Shown here: in pieces, positions 45,510-55,419 of the stretch
Layout: every line of letters begins with the position of its first letter
Position numbering within the stretch: the first letter of the stretch is position 1
NCBI RefSeq assembly: GCF_003226255.1
Contig: NZ_QJST01000005.1
Location: forward strand, 1-64,000
From: Idiomarina fontislapidosi
Lineage (GTDB): Bacteria > Pseudomonadota > Gammaproteobacteria > Enterobacterales > Alteromonadaceae
Direction: 5' to 3'
Length of the DNA: 64,000 nt
Position numbers and translations under genes: made by a program
Notes under the pieces: generated by a model
Seen by the model: only the letters and a program-made list of their open reading frames with translations
Told to the model about the DNA's origin: nothing
Databases searched by the model: none

Positions 45510-48336
45510 AATGACGCTCCTCTCCAGCACCGTCAATGTTGCTCACACAACGTTGACACAAATCTGGATGTTCACTGATTTGACCGACTTCTTCGCGGTG
45601 ATGCCAACAACGCTCACATTTTTTGTGCGCGCTTGCAACCACACTGACCGCAAGCGGTAATTGCTCTGCTTTAACCGCTGCTTCAGGTGCATCGGCAAGA
45701 TCCGCTACAGACGCCTCTGAGGTCAACAGTGCGAAGCGCAGCTCAGCGCCTAAGCGTTGCAGTTTTTCTGCAAGCGCAGTATCAGCGTAGAGCGTCACTT
45801 CAGCTTGCAACGAACCGCCAATCACATCGTCACGACGTGCTTGTTCAAGTGCTTGGTTGACCGCATCACGCACGTTGAGCAGCTCAATCCAGAAGCTATT
45901 CTCTTCACTGCTAACACCCGCAAACTGTTCAAACCCGTCGTACCACGCTTGCGTAAATACATACTGCTCACGCTCGCCAGGTAAGAGTTCCCAGATTTCC
46001 TGGGCGGTAAAGCTACAGATAGGAGCCATCCAACGCACTAATGCCTCAGCAATGTGGTGCAGTGCCGTCTGACATGAACGACGCGCCAAGCTATCGGCTT
46101 TGGCGGTATACTGACGGTCTTTAATAATATCAAGGTAGAAACTACCCAGCTCAATAGAGCAGAAGTGCATGAGCTTTTGCACCACCGATAAGAACTGATA
46201 GTTATCGTACGCATCCACAAGCTGCTTTTGTAAGTCAGCTGCGCGACCAACAATCCAACGGTCCAGTTCAACCATCTCGTCCATCGGCACTTGATGCTGC
46301 TCTGGCTCGTAACCGCTTAAGTTCGCCAATAAGAAGCGCGAAGTGTTACGAATACGGCGGTAGGCATCGGCTGAACGCTTGAGGATCTCATCAGAGACCG
46401 TCATCTCGCCTGAGTAATCTGCCGAAGCCACCCACAAACGTAAGATATCGCCACCGAGTTTGTTCATGACATCCTGCGGCGCTACGACATTACCGATTGA
46501 TTTAGACATCTTGCGGCCTTGCGCATCAACGGTAAAGCCATGCGTCAATACCTGACGGTAAGGCGCTTGTTCATACATCGCGACGCCGGTCACCAGTGAA
46601 CTCTGGAACCAACCACGGTGTTGGTCAGAACCTTCAAGATACAAGTCAGCGGGCCAACTTAATCCAGCGAACTCGCGCAGCACGGCGTGATGTGTAACAC
46701 CCGAGTCAAACCAAACATCGAGGGTGTCGGTCACTTTACGATACTGATCAGCTTCATCACCCAGTAAGGTCGCTGGATCAAGGTCGAACCATGCTTGTAC
46801 GCCTTCGTTCTCGATCAACTGAGCGACTTTTTCCATCAACTCAAGGGTGTTTGGGTGAAGCGCTTCGGTCTCGCGGTTGACGAAAATCGCAATCGGGTTA
46901 CCCCACGTACGCTGACGTGAAATACACCAGTCGGGACGGCCCTCAACCATTGATTCGATGCGGCTTTGGCCCCACTCGGGTACCCAACGCACTTGCTTGA
47001 TTTGTTCAAGCGCTTGGCTACGTAAACCTTTTTGATCCATGCTGATAAACCATTGCGGTGTAGCACGGAAAATAATCGGTGTTTTATGGCGCCAGCAGTG
47101 CGGATATGAGTGCTTATAGCGCTCGGCATGCATCAAGTTGCCCGCGTCACGTAACGCATCGATAATAGGTTCATTCGCCTTAAATACGTGCTGGCCAGCA
47201 AAACGCGGCGTGTCTTCTTTGTAAACACCGTTATCGCCGACCGGGTTGTACACTTCGAGATCGTATTTTTGACCCACCAAGAAGTCATCCACACCGTGAC
47301 CGGGCGCTGTATGCACACAGCCTGTACCGCTATCGGTTGTTACGTGGTCACCCATGATCACCGGCACGGTGATATCAAACAGTGGGTGGTTTAATTGCAA
47401 CAACTCAAGGGCTTTACCTTTGCAGAAGCCCAGCTTGTGGTAATGATTGATGCCCCAACGGTCCATACAATCGTTCACCAAATCACTTGCTAAAATGACG
47501 CGCTCAGCCTGTTGATCGTCGGTCTCTTCGATTTGCACCAACGCATACTCAAGCCCTTCGGCTAATGTCACGGCACGGTTAGCCGGCATGGTCCACGGCG
47601 TCGTGGTCCAAATCACCATGCTCACCTTGCCTTTACCCTGATGCCCTTCTGGCGTGGTAAAGGCGGCTAATGCTTTATCGCTGTCAGTCAGCGGCATACG
47701 CACATCAATCGCAGGTGACTCTTTATCTTTGTATTCGACTTCGGCTTCTGCCAGTGCTGAACCACAGTCTGTACACCAATGCACCGGTTTAAAACCCTGA
47801 TGCAAGTGCCCTTTTTCGATGATCTTAGCCAGCGCACGCACACTATCCGCTTCTTGCTTAAAGTTCATCGTTAAGTATGGGTTGTCCCAGTCACCGAGCA
47901 CGCCTAAACGTTTAAAGTCTTCGCGCTGCTGATCAATTTGCGTTTGCGCGTAATCACGGCAATGTTTGCGGAATTCAGCGAGATCCAGCTTTTGACCCGG
48001 TTTGCCATGCTTTTTCTCGACCTGTAACTCGATCGGCAAGCCGTGGCAATCCCACCCTGGGGTGTAGGGTGCATTAAAGTCACTTAAGGTTTTTGACTTA
48101 ATGATAATATCTTTTAGGATTTTATTGACCGCGTGACCAATGTGGATCTGACCGTTTGCGTACGGAGGTCCATCGTGCAAAATAAAACTCGGTTTGCCCG
48201 CTTTGGCTTTACGGATCTCGCCATAGAGATCGTCTTGATACCATTGTTTGAGCATGCCCGGCTCGCGCTTCGCGAGGTTTCCGCGCATTGGGAACGCCGT
48301 TTCCGGCAAGTTTAATGTGTGCTTATAATCACTCAT
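45502..48336 (-). CDS. ileS: Isoleucyl-tRNA synthetase
   Basis: This 944-residue class I synthetase has a HIGH motif in [17 protein letters not shown] and KMSKS in [12 protein letters not shown] (about residue 605). An editing CP1 domain (about 180-400) contains [17 protein letters not shown]-terminal zinc site has two Cys pairs (CERCWHH and CQRC). This is standard length for Proteobacteria. It overlaps the chosen start of lspA. Confidence 0.97.
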   Translation of the reverse strand: MSDYKHTLNLPETAFPMRGNLAKREPGMLKQWYQDDLYGEIRKAKAGKPSFILHDGPPYANGQIHIGHAVNKILKDIIIKSKTLSDFNAPYTPGWDCHGLPIELQVEKKHGKPGQKLDLAEFRKHCRDYAQTQIDQQREDFKRLGVLGDWDNPYLTMNFKQEADSVRALAKIIEKGHLHQGFKPVHWCTDCGSALAEAEVEYKDKESPAIDVRMPLTDSDKALAAFTTPEGHQGKGKVSMVIWTTTPWTMPANRAVTLAEGLEYALVQIEETDDQQAERVILASDLVNDCMDRWGINHYHKLGFCKGKALELLQLNHPLFDITVPVIMGDHVTTDSGTGCVHTAPGHGVDDFLVGQKYDLEVYNPVGDNGVYKEDTPRFAGQHVFKANEPIIDALRDAGNLMHAERYKHSYPHCWRHKTPIIFRATPQWFISMDQKGLRSQALEQIKQVRWVPEWGQSRIESMVEGRPDWCISRQRTWGNPIAIFVNRETEALHPNTLELMEKVAQLIENEGVQAWFDLDPATLLGDEADQYRKVTDTLDVWFDSGVTHHAVLREFAGLSWPADLYLEGSDQHRGWFQSSLVTGVAMYEQAPYRQVLTHGFTVDAQGRKMSKSIGNVVAPQDVMNKLGGDILRLWVASADYSGEMTVSDEILKRSADAYRRIRNTSRFLLANLSGYEPEQHQVPMDEMVELDRWIVGRAADLQKQLVDAYDNYQFLSVVQKLMHFCSIELGSFYLDIIKDRQYTAKADSLARRSCQTALHHIAEALVRWMAPICSFTAQEIWELLPGEREQYVFTQAWYDGFEQFAGVSSEENSFWIELLNVRDAVNQALEQARRDDVIGGSLQAEVTLYADTALAEKLQRLGAELRFALLTSEASVADLADAPEAAVKAEQLPLAVSVVASAHKKCERCWHHREEVGQISEHPDLCQRCVSNIDGAGEERHFA

Positions 48337-48383
48337 GGGTCACTGTTTCCATTTTCCGCATATTTACTGACTATCGTGGCCGA

Positions 48384-49415
48384 TCAACTGAGTAGTTCTC
48401 GGGCACGAGCGGCATCTTTCTCTATTTGCTGTTTTAAATGTTCGAGCGAAGCAAAACGCTGCTCGGATCTTAATTTGGCGACCGGTGTCACGGTTGCGTG
48501 CTGACCGTACAGGTTGCCTGAAAAATCGAATAAATGCACTTCTAATTGGACTTCGTCGCCGTTCAGCGTAGGCCGTGTGCCTAGGTTAGCTACGCCATGG
48601 TATGTGCCTTGGGCGCGGGTGTTTGTTGCTGCGCAACGGTTATTTGCGCCTGCGGCGCGGCTGTTTGTCGCGCCGAAGGCGCGACCTACATCGGTATCGT
48701 CGTAGGTCGTGCCTTCGGCACGACTTATGGTTACCGTTACGGCGAAGACGCCGTGTAGCGGGCTTTTTAGGCGTTTTAACGGGATGTTGGCAGTGGGAAA
48801 GCCGATGGTGCGGCCGTTCTTGCGCCCGTGTACGACTTTACCCTGCATTTGATAAGGGCGGCCGAGCATGGCTTCGGCGTTTTTAAAGTCGCCCTCTGCC
48901 AACGCTTTACGAATTGCAGTGCTGCTCACCCGTTGTTGCTGTTGGCGGTAGCTGCGCGTGTCGACGACTTCAAAGCCGAGCCGTTTGCCCTCTCGTTGCA
49001 ACAGTGCAAAATCGCCCTCGCGTTTATAACCAAAACGAAAATCATCACCCACCACCAAAAACTTAACGCCGAGCTTACCAACCAACACATTCTCGATGAA
49101 CTCAATGGGCGGCTGACCAGCAAACTTACGGTTAAACTCAATGACGAGGTGTCGGTCGATGTTTTCATCGCGCAGCGCGAGATATTTTTCACGCCAATTG
49201 GTGAGGCGCGCAGGTGCTTTTTCTGGCTGAAAGATTTCTTGCGGCTGCGGCTCAAAGGTCATGACTGCTGCCGGCACGCCGAGTGCGCTGGCTTTTGCTT
49301 TGACTTGCGCCAGTACCGCTTGATGGCCTAGGTGCACACCATCGAAATTACCAATGGTCAGCACGCATCCATGATGTTCTGAACGCAAATTATGTATGCC
49401 GCGAATAAGTTCCAT
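48384..49415 (-). CDS. ribF: Bifunctional riboflavin kinase/FAD synthetase RibF with an unusual insert
   Basis: This 343-residue enzyme makes FMN and FAD from riboflavin. The N-terminal nucleotidyltransferase has LTIGNFDGVHLGHQAVLAQV and VVGDDFRFGYKREGDF. The kinase domain has GRPYQMQGKVVHGRKNGRTI, FPTANIP and VANLGTRPTL. Between the beta strand ending VTVTISRAEG and VANLGTRP there is an extra stretch of about 40 residues rich in Ala, Thr, Asn and Arg, absent from typical RibF. It is encoded by palindromic REP-like DNA. The start at 49415 (MELIRGIHNL) is chosen. Confidence 0.94.
   Translation of the reverse strand: MELIRGIHNLRSEHHGCVLTIGNFDGVHLGHQAVLAQVKAKASALGVPAAVMTFEPQPQEIFQPEKAPARLTNWREKYLALRDENIDRHLVIEFNRKFAGQPPIEFIENVLVGKLGVKFLVVGDDFRFGYKREGDFALLQREGKRLGFEVVDTRSYRQQQQRVSSTAIRKALAEGDFKNAEAMLGRPYQMQGKVVHGRKNGRTIGFPTANIPLKRLKSPLHGVFAVTVTISRAEGTTYDDTDVGRAFGATNSRAAGANNRCAATNTRAQGTYHGVANLGTRPTLNGDEVQLEVHLFDFSGNLYGQHATVTPVAKLRSEQRFASLEHLKQQIEKDAARARELLS
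48667..48724. repeat. Inverted pair of REP-like palindromes inside ribF
   Basis: Unit 1 (48667-48689) is GTCGCGCC-GAA-GGCGCGAC followed by CTAC. Unit 2 (48702-48724) is GTAG followed by GTCGTGCC-TTC-GGCACGAC. The GTAG heads face each other across 12 bp, the classic BIME arrangement. Upstream, 48611-48666 holds further degenerate GC palindromes. All of it is translated in frame within ribF. Confidence 0.7.
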
Positions 49416-49488
49416 AGCCGAACAAAGTACCACTCATTAATGTATAAAAATAATGCGGGCGAGATTATAACCGATGCTGCGTTCAGAA

Positions 49489-51051
49489 TCAGTATTCTTG
49501 CGCGCGCAAATGCCGTGGTCGTAACCCACCGATAAGTAGCACCAATAAATAGGCGCCCGCACCGGCCCCGATAATTTGTGCTAATTGCCAAGGACGCGCG
49601 ACCAATGACATATCACGCCATTGTTGCACTGATGGCGTAAGCCATAATACCACAGCGACCATCACCGCTACGGCGATGACCACGCGAGCGACAAAAGCCC
49701 AGGTGCCTGGTTGGATAACCAACACGCGTTCGCGATGCAGCGTCACACCGAGTAAAATCGCGTTCAGTGCCGCCGATGCCGCCGTTGCCATCGCTAAGCC
49801 AACGTAACTGAACGGAATGGCAAATACCACATTGAGTGCCATATTCGCGACCATGGCAATAATGCCAAACTTAACGGGGCGTTTGGTGTCCTGCCGCGAA
49901 TAAAACCCCGTTGCCAATACTTTGACCAACATAAAGCTCAGCAAACCGGCGGAATAGGCCATTAAGCTATAGGACGCCATCTCGGCATCGTTTGGCGTAA
50001 ACGCACCGTGCATAAACAACACCATCAGCATCGGTTCTGCTAAGAAGAACAGTCCAGCCATAGCGGGCAAGCCCAGTAACAGCACCATACGTAACCCCCA
50101 GTCGAGGGTTGCCGAGAAGTTTTCAGTGGATTTATCGACATGTCGTGATGACAGTGCCGGCAAAATCACCGTGGCTATGGCAATACCAAATAAGCCCAAC
50201 GGAAATTCAAGCAAGCGATCTGAGTAATAGAGCCAACTAATTGAGCCGGTCATTAAAAAACTAGCGATAAGGGTGTCGAGCAGCAAGTTAATTTGACTCA
50301 CCGAGACCCCAAAAATGGCCGGTAACATCAATTTACGAATGCGGGTTACACCACTGTCATGCCAACCCCAACGCGGCCGCGTGAGCAAACCCGCGCGTTT
50401 TAAAAAAGGTATTTGAAACAAAAACTGAATCAAACCACCAAAAAACACGCCCCACGCCAAACCAAACTCGGGTTGCTCAAGGTTGGGAGCCAGCCAAATT
50501 GCGGCAGCAATAATCGCAATGTTCAAGAACACCGGTGTAAATGCGGCCACAGCAAACTTACCCAAGGTGTTGAGGATAGCGCCCGCCATCGCGGTAAAGG
50601 TAATGAACCATAAGTAAGGGAAAGTAATACGCAGTAAATCACTGGCTAACACGAACTTTTCACCCTGAGGGCCGTCGTGCCACCAGTCTAAGAACCAGCC
50701 GGTGCCAAAAAGTGCCGCCACGACCGGAGAAGCAAGCATACCCACTAAGGTGACAATCGTTACGATGGTGCCGAGCGTGCCCGATACGCGAGCTATCAGA
50801 AGCCGTTGCTGCTCCAATGGTTGGCCTTGCTTGTATTCGGTAAGCACGGGAACGAACGCCTGAGCAAAGGCACCTTCAGCAAACAGCCGACGTAAAAAGT
50901 TGGGAATTTTATTCGCAAAAAAGAACACATCCGCTGCCGCACCAGCCCCCATCAGGTTGGCAATCACAACATCACGTACCAATCCTAATACACGTGATAT
51001 CAAGGTCATGGCACTGACTATGAATCCGGAACGTAACAACGCTTTGGACAC
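49489..51051 (-). CDS. murJ: Lipid II flippase MurJ (MviN)
   Basis: This 520-residue MOP-superfamily transporter has 14 predicted membrane helices. Conserved MurJ features include ISRVLGLVRDVVIANLMGAG, ADVFFFANKIPNFLRRLFAEGAFAQAFVPV and a membrane-embedded region with SRQDTKRPVKFGI. It flips lipid II for peptidoglycan synthesis. The murJ/ribF/ileS/lspA order and the nearby divergent rpsT match many gammaproteobacteria. Confidence 0.96.
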   Translation of the reverse strand: MSKALLRSGFIVSAMTLISRVLGLVRDVVIANLMGAGAAADVFFFANKIPNFLRRLFAEGAFAQAFVPVLTEYKQGQPLEQQRLLIARVSGTLGTIVTIVTLVGMLASPVVAALFGTGWFLDWWHDGPQGEKFVLASDLLRITFPYLWFITFTAMAGAILNTLGKFAVAAFTPVFLNIAIIAAAIWLAPNLEQPEFGLAWGVFFGGLIQFLFQIPFLKRAGLLTRPRWGWHDSGVTRIRKLMLPAIFGVSVSQINLLLDTLIASFLMTGSISWLYYSDRLLEFPLGLFGIAIATVILPALSSRHVDKSTENFSATLDWGLRMVLLLGLPAMAGLFFLAEPMLMVLFMHGAFTPNDAEMASYSLMAYSAGLLSFMLVKVLATGFYSRQDTKRPVKFGIIAMVANMALNVVFAIPFSYVGLAMATAASAALNAILLGVTLHRERVLVIQPGTWAFVARVVIAVAVMVAVVLWLTPSVQQWRDMSLVARPWQLAQIIGAGAGAYLLVLLIGGLRPRHLRAQEY

Positions 51052-51140
51052 GGGCTCTCCTGTACACGGGCTGCGGATTGAAAAACGTCAGTGTATACCA
51101 AGCGCTCGCTATGCGCTACGCATGCTTATTGTAACGCGCC

Positions 51141-53441
51141 TTAGGTGCCCCATACAACGCGATTACGGCCAGATTTTTTGGCGTCATACAGTGCTTTATC
51201 AGCATGATCCAGTACCGCTTGCTCGAGATCACTGTTTGCGGGCTCGTCCTCAGCTATAAACAGTGCTCCGATACTAATGGTGTAACCTATTTGCTCACCA
51301 TCAAAAGTGACCTGAGATTGTTCGATCTCTTGCCGCAACGCCTCCAAGCGTTGATGCGCTTTATCTTTTGAGTCGCTATTAAGAATCAGTGCGAACTCCT
51401 CGCCCCCTAAACGCGCGACCATGTCGTCGGAGCGAATACTGCGCGCTAGCGACTCTGCTAAATGTTTAATCACCGCATCGCCGGCAGCATGACCAAAGGT
51501 GTCATTGACGCGTTTAAAGTGGTCGATATCAAGAATCGCAACACTGCGTGCGCCACCCTCGTCATTTAACAATTGGCAACGCTCTATAAATGCACGACGA
51601 TTAGGCACACCAGTGAGCGCATCTGTCATCGCCATATTTTTTAGACGCCGCTCAGCATCGATACGTGCTTTGTCCAATTGAACTGCATAAAACAGTGCTC
51701 CCAGCGCGTCTAACAAGGGCTGTAAAAAAGTCGCGTCACTTTGCTCATAATCATTGAGCTTGTTAGCGAGACCTATCATGCCAACCACATTACCTTGTAA
51801 ACGAATCGGTAAACCTAAGAATCGCATAATACGGGGATGGCCACTCGGTGTGCCTTTGGAAGCAGCGTGTTGGCTGGGTTCGTTGGTCAGTACGACTTCG
51901 TTGGAGGTAATGGTGCGGCCAAATAAATTGTTCAAACTCTCGAAGAATAGTTCGCCGCGCAGATACGCTTTATACAGCTCTGAGCTTTGTTCGTTCCACG
52001 AGAGTTCCGATATCGCATGGATATACAACACATCTTTACCATTGCGCTTTTGCATCTCGCCGATAAAGGCAAACTGGCTGTCGGCAATCTCAATCAGCTC
52101 GGGTAAAATGTCTTGGCAGGCTTTAGAGAGATCTTTGTCATTTAAGTAGAGCGCCTGTGCTTTGTTAATAAAGCTTAATAGTTGTCGCTGCTTAGTGTCG
52201 AGCAGCTCGGCCTCTTTCTTTTCAGTAATATCGCGGTGCGTCCCCGTTAAGCGCAGTGCTTTGCCTGCCGAATCGCGCTCGACCACGCGTCCATAGGTTT
52301 CTATCCAAACCCAATAACCTTGCGCATGACGCATACGATAAATGGTCGAGAAAGCAGGTGTGTCGCCCACCATATGGGCTTGTAACTCGCGCTCAACCCG
52401 TTTTAAATCGGCAGGATGAACAAGGCTCTCCCAAAAATACAAGGATGGGTCGAAATTAGCGTACTCAATCCCGAGTAACTCACACCAACGTTGATTCACT
52501 TTATTGGTATCGGTTGGCACGTTCCAATCCCAGGTACCCAACCCTGATGCCTCCAAGACCAAACGCATTTGCTGGTTCGCTTCATTCAACCGCCGTTCAA
52601 AGTAGCGGTTAGCGGTGTTATCAATCAGCATAGCGTGGATATTTTCAAGTCGTCCCTCGGGATCATAAAAGCTTTTTGATAACAGCTTGACCCAGCGTTC
52701 TGGACCTTTGGCTGGGACTAGACGAAACTGGGCTTCACTCGTTGCGACTCCAGCCAGATGGTTACTGAGTAAAAAGTTGAGCTCCTTGCGACCTTTATCA
52801 TCGAGAAAGTCTTCAAAGCTTTTTGAGCCATCACGGAGTTGATCACTGGGAATGTTGAACAACGTCGACATGTTGGCCGAGACATACTGCAGGTCCAGTG
52901 CCATGTTATAACGCCATTTAATGAGCGCAGCAGGCGTGTCATCGATAAATGAGCGTTCTTGCACTAACTGTTGGTGCTTTAAAGATAAGGTTAAGTATTG
53001 ACTGACATGCTCGCTGACATGCGACAGGCTCTCGAGTTCTTTATCAGTAAAGTTATGCGGCTGTGTATCGAGTACGCATACCGTTCCCACCGTCACATCG
53101 TCGAGCTTAAGTGGAACCCCGGCGTAAAATCGAACATTAGGTGCGTCGATGACATAAGGGTTGTCTTTAAATTGTTTACTTTTAAGCGCATCGTTTATTA
53201 GCAATTGCGCTTCGTTGCTCACGACATAATTACAAAACGAAGGCTCAGGATCGATTTCCTCCCCGTCAAAGCCTGTCTTCGCCTTAAAAAACTGAGTTTC
53301 ATTGTCGACGATACTGACGAACGCCATAGGCACATCTAGCCAGGCTGCAAGCGCCTTCATTAACCCATTTAACTGAGGATCCTCTTGTCCTATGTAGAGT
53401 CCAAACTCACGGATCTTCTCTACTCGGAGCGATTCAGCCAT
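51141..53441 (-). CDS. Multi-sensor diguanylate cyclase (GAF-PAS-PAS-GAF-GGDEF)
   Basis: This 766-residue cytosolic protein has no membrane segments. Domains in order are GAF (about residues 20-155; FYAGVPLKLDDVTVGTVCVL), two PAS domains (about 165-285 and 290-410; the second with WDWNVPTDTNKVNQRWCELL and a PAC end RDITEKKEAEL), a second GAF (about 430-590; FLGLPIRLQGNVVGMIGLAN) and GGDEF (about 600-766) with LGGEEFALIL near 680. An RxxD inhibitory site (RSDD) precedes it by five residues. It should make cyclic di-GMP in response to intracellular signals. It lies between murJ and rpsT, where diguanylate cyclases are not standard. Confidence 0.9.
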   Translation of the reverse strand: MAESLRVEKIREFGLYIGQEDPQLNGLMKALAAWLDVPMAFVSIVDNETQFFKAKTGFDGEEIDPEPSFCNYVVSNEAQLLINDALKSKQFKDNPYVIDAPNVRFYAGVPLKLDDVTVGTVCVLDTQPHNFTDKELESLSHVSEHVSQYLTLSLKHQQLVQERSFIDDTPAALIKWRYNMALDLQYVSANMSTLFNIPSDQLRDGSKSFEDFLDDKGRKELNFLLSNHLAGVATSEAQFRLVPAKGPERWVKLLSKSFYDPEGRLENIHAMLIDNTANRYFERRLNEANQQMRLVLEASGLGTWDWNVPTDTNKVNQRWCELLGIEYANFDPSLYFWESLVHPADLKRVERELQAHMVGDTPAFSTIYRMRHAQGYWVWIETYGRVVERDSAGKALRLTGTHRDITEKKEAELLDTKQRQLLSFINKAQALYLNDKDLSKACQDILPELIEIADSQFAFIGEMQKRNGKDVLYIHAISELSWNEQSSELYKAYLRGELFFESLNNLFGRTITSNEVVLTNEPSQHAASKGTPSGHPRIMRFLGLPIRLQGNVVGMIGLANKLNDYEQSDATFLQPLLDALGALFYAVQLDKARIDAERRLKNMAMTDALTGVPNRRAFIERCQLLNDEGGARSVAILDIDHFKRVNDTFGHAAGDAVIKHLAESLARSIRSDDMVARLGGEEFALILNSDSKDKAHQRLEALRQEIEQSQVTFDGEQIGYTISIGALFIAEDEPANSDLEQAVLDHADKALYDAKKSGRNRVVWGT

Positions 53442-53535
53442 AACTCATCCTTAAATGTTGCAAGCTGTTAACAATATCGAATAAAAAATCATGTTTGGCA
53501 AGTCACTCAAAATACACAATCTACGACATTAAGTG

Positions 53536-53563
53536 TTGACATTTCCGCCAGATTAGGCATAAT
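53536..53563 (+). promoter_or_regulatory. Sigma-70 promoter of rpsT
   Basis: A perfect TTGACA (53536-53541) and CATAAT (53558-53563) are spaced by 16 bp, 50 bp upstream of the rpsT start codon. Confidence 0.7.
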
Positions 53564-53613
53564 CCACGACCTTTATAAAGAAGCGTTCTGTTAACGAATT
53601 TTAGGAGTTCACC

Positions 53614-53874
53614 TTGGCTAACATTAAGTCTGCTAAAAAGCGTGCGATTCAAGCCGAGAAAAATCGCCGCCATAATGCAAGCCGCCGTTCAATGATGCGT
53701 ACTTACCTTAAACGTGTAAACGCAGCCATTGAAAGCAAAGATAAAGAAGCTGCAACCTCAGCTTTAACCACAGTAACACCATTATTGGACCGTTACGCAA
53801 CTAAAGGCTTGATCAGCAAAAACAAAGCGGCACGTCATAAGAGCCGTTTGAACGCTAAGATCCAAGCGCTTTAA
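53614..53874 (+). CDS. rpsT: 30S ribosomal protein S20
   Basis: This 86-residue, strongly basic protein ([20 protein letters not shown]) matches bacterial S20 throughout. It starts with TTG, preceded by AGGAG at 6 nt; a TTG/UUG start is also used by E. coli rpsT, where S20 autoregulates its own translation. It is monocistronic between its own promoter and a strong terminator, divergent from the diguanylate cyclase gene. Confidence 0.97.
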   Translation: MANIKSAKKRAIQAEKNRRHNASRRSMMRTYLKRVNAAIESKDKEAATSALTTVTPLLDRYATKGLISKNKAARHKSRLNAKIQAL

Positions 53875-53919
53875 TCTGAATTTGTTCGTGCTTTCCTAAG
53901 GGCGAGCACAAGCAAACAG

Positions 53920-53963
53920 AAAAACCGACCCACGGTAACGTGTTGGTCGGTTTTTTGTTTTTA
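53920..53963 (+). terminator. Intrinsic terminator of rpsT
   Basis: AAAAACCGACC and ACG pair with CGT and GGTCGGTTTTTT around a short GTAA-type loop (53920-53953). The stem is followed by a T-rich tail. A-run, stem and T-run symmetry means it could also stop minus-strand transcription coming from the pse cluster. Confidence 0.85.
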
Positions 53964-54025
53964 AGATTCGCACTGTAAAGCTTTCAGCTGTTAAAATTGC
54001 CTGAATACTTCTGGCTCTTTTTGTT

Positions 54026-54357
54026 TAAAGTTTCCTGATGTTACCAACTGAGTAAAATTGATCTAGTAGCAACAGTTAAAAACTGATGCAATTGCTCTCT
54101 TTTTAATAAAGGCGCAAGCCATCGACGAACAACATCTCCGGCATCTAAATCTTGGGTGAGCTTGTGTACCGTCATTCCAGTTATTTGTGATTCTAACATA
54201 AATAAGCTATCGGAAAGCCTCAGGTCTTACACGGAAATGCAGCAACATAACTCAGACAAATGTAGCTCCGAATTTGCCGATTCGAATCATGGAGCTTTTT
54301 CTTGGGATACCGCCAAAAGAAATGCCAGTCGCTTAACTGAATAGTTTTTTTAACCAT
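54026..54357 (-). pseudogene. Decayed formyltransferase-like gene downstream of pseI
   Basis: No intact gene fits this gap. One minus-strand frame between a TAA near 54227 and a TAA near 54026 reads LFMLESQITGMTVHKLTQDL and then DAGDVVRRWLAP. This is the conserved GxTVH...LDAGDVV segment of the methionyl-tRNA/sugar formyltransferase fold. Another frame opens with an ATG at 54357 (MVKKTIQLSDWHFFW) just after pseI and stops at 54220. Together they suggest a frameshifted, internally deleted gene, once the last member of the pse operon. Family assignment rests on one short motif. Confidence 0.4.
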
Positions 54358-54366
54358 TTTTTATTA

Positions 54367-55419
54367 TTAATCTTCAATTAACTCTCGTTTTACCGGAGAA
54401 TTAATTTTTATATCAATTGCTACCTTCTTGCCTATCAACTCTGCAAAGTGTTTAGGGGCTAAGCCGAAGCCTGGCCTGACGCTACGAATGCAATCTTCAG
54501 TAATAATGTCACCCGCTTTCATGTCTTTCACAAAATATAATGAACGCCGTACTTTAACGTTCGCTTGTTCGCTCGCCTTATGTCCATAATCAACCTTTCC
54601 AAGAGCTTTCCAAGCGGTCTTACTGTCCCGACACAAGGCTTCTAAGTCAGCAGGTTCCAAGGAGAAACTATCGTCAGGCCCTCCTCCACTGCGATCAAGC
54701 GTAAAGTGCTTTTCGATAATCGATGCCCCTAAAGCAGCACTAGCTATGGCCACAGTGTTATCGAGCGTGTGATCCGACAAGCCAGTAACAAGCCCAAACC
54801 GTCTAATCATATCGTCGATAGTCCGTAAATTATAGTCTTCGGAAGGGGCTGGGTAACCGCTTACACAATGCAAGACCGCTAGTTCTTTACACCCTCCTTC
54901 GCGAGCTGCCTCAATTGCTTCCTGAATTTCATCTGCGTCCGCCATTCCGGTTGATATGATCATAGGTTTACCAGTCCTAGCAACATATTTTATTAATGGC
55001 AAGTCAACTGCTTCAAAGGAGGCAATTTTGTATGCAGGGGCATTTAAGTCTTCAAGTAGATCTACCGCTGTATTGTCGAAGGGTGCACTAAATATTGTGA
55101 TGCCAAGCTCTCGTGCATATTTAAATAGCGGCTTATGCCATTCCCAAGGCATGTGAGCTTGCTCGAACAACTCATAAAGAGACATGCCCGCCCATTTACC
55201 CTCTTTGATAATAAACTCGTCTTCGTGACTATTCAGGGTAATCGTATCTGGACGATACGTTTGGATTTTTACTGCGTCTGCGCCACACTTTTTAGCAAAA
55301 GTAATTATATCGAGTGCATTCTGAAGATTTCCATTGTGGTTAGCAGACATCTCAGCAACAATATACGGAGGTCTACCTTCCCCAATTTCTCTCCCGTCAA
55401 TATTAATCATCTTAGACAT
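54367..55419 (-). CDS. pseI: Pseudaminic acid synthase PseI
   Basis: This 350-residue NeuB-family enzyme condenses a 6-deoxy-di-acylamino-hexose with phosphoenolpyruvate to give the nonulosonic acid. YIVAEMSANHNGNLQNALDI is the PseI rather than NeuB version of the active-site motif. KIQTYRPDTITL, MIISTGMADADEIQEA and LSDHT follow, and a C-terminal SAF/antifreeze-like domain occupies about 290-350 (RRSLYFVKDMKAGDIITEDC). It overlaps the upstream amidohydrolase-family gene by 8 bp and is the last intact gene of the sugar operon. Confidence 0.94.
   Translation of the reverse strand: MSKMINIDGREIGEGRPPYIVAEMSANHNGNLQNALDIITFAKKCGADAVKIQTYRPDTITLNSHEDEFIIKEGKWAGMSLYELFEQAHMPWEWHKPLFKYARELGITIFSAPFDNTAVDLLEDLNAPAYKIASFEAVDLPLIKYVARTGKPMIISTGMADADEIQEAIEAAREGGCKELAVLHCVSGYPAPSEDYNLRTIDDMIRRFGLVTGLSDHTLDNTVAIASAALGASIIEKHFTLDRSGGGPDDSFSLEPADLEALCRDSKTAWKALGKVDYGHKASEQANVKVRRSLYFVKDMKAGDIITEDCIRSVRPGFGLAPKHFAELIGKKVAIDIKINSPVKRELIED

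Noticed and set aside
54156-54344. Plus-strand 62-codon frame in the gap after rpsT
   Set aside because: It has no Shine-Dalgarno and is the complement of the formyltransferase-like remnant, which has the recognisable motif on the other strand.
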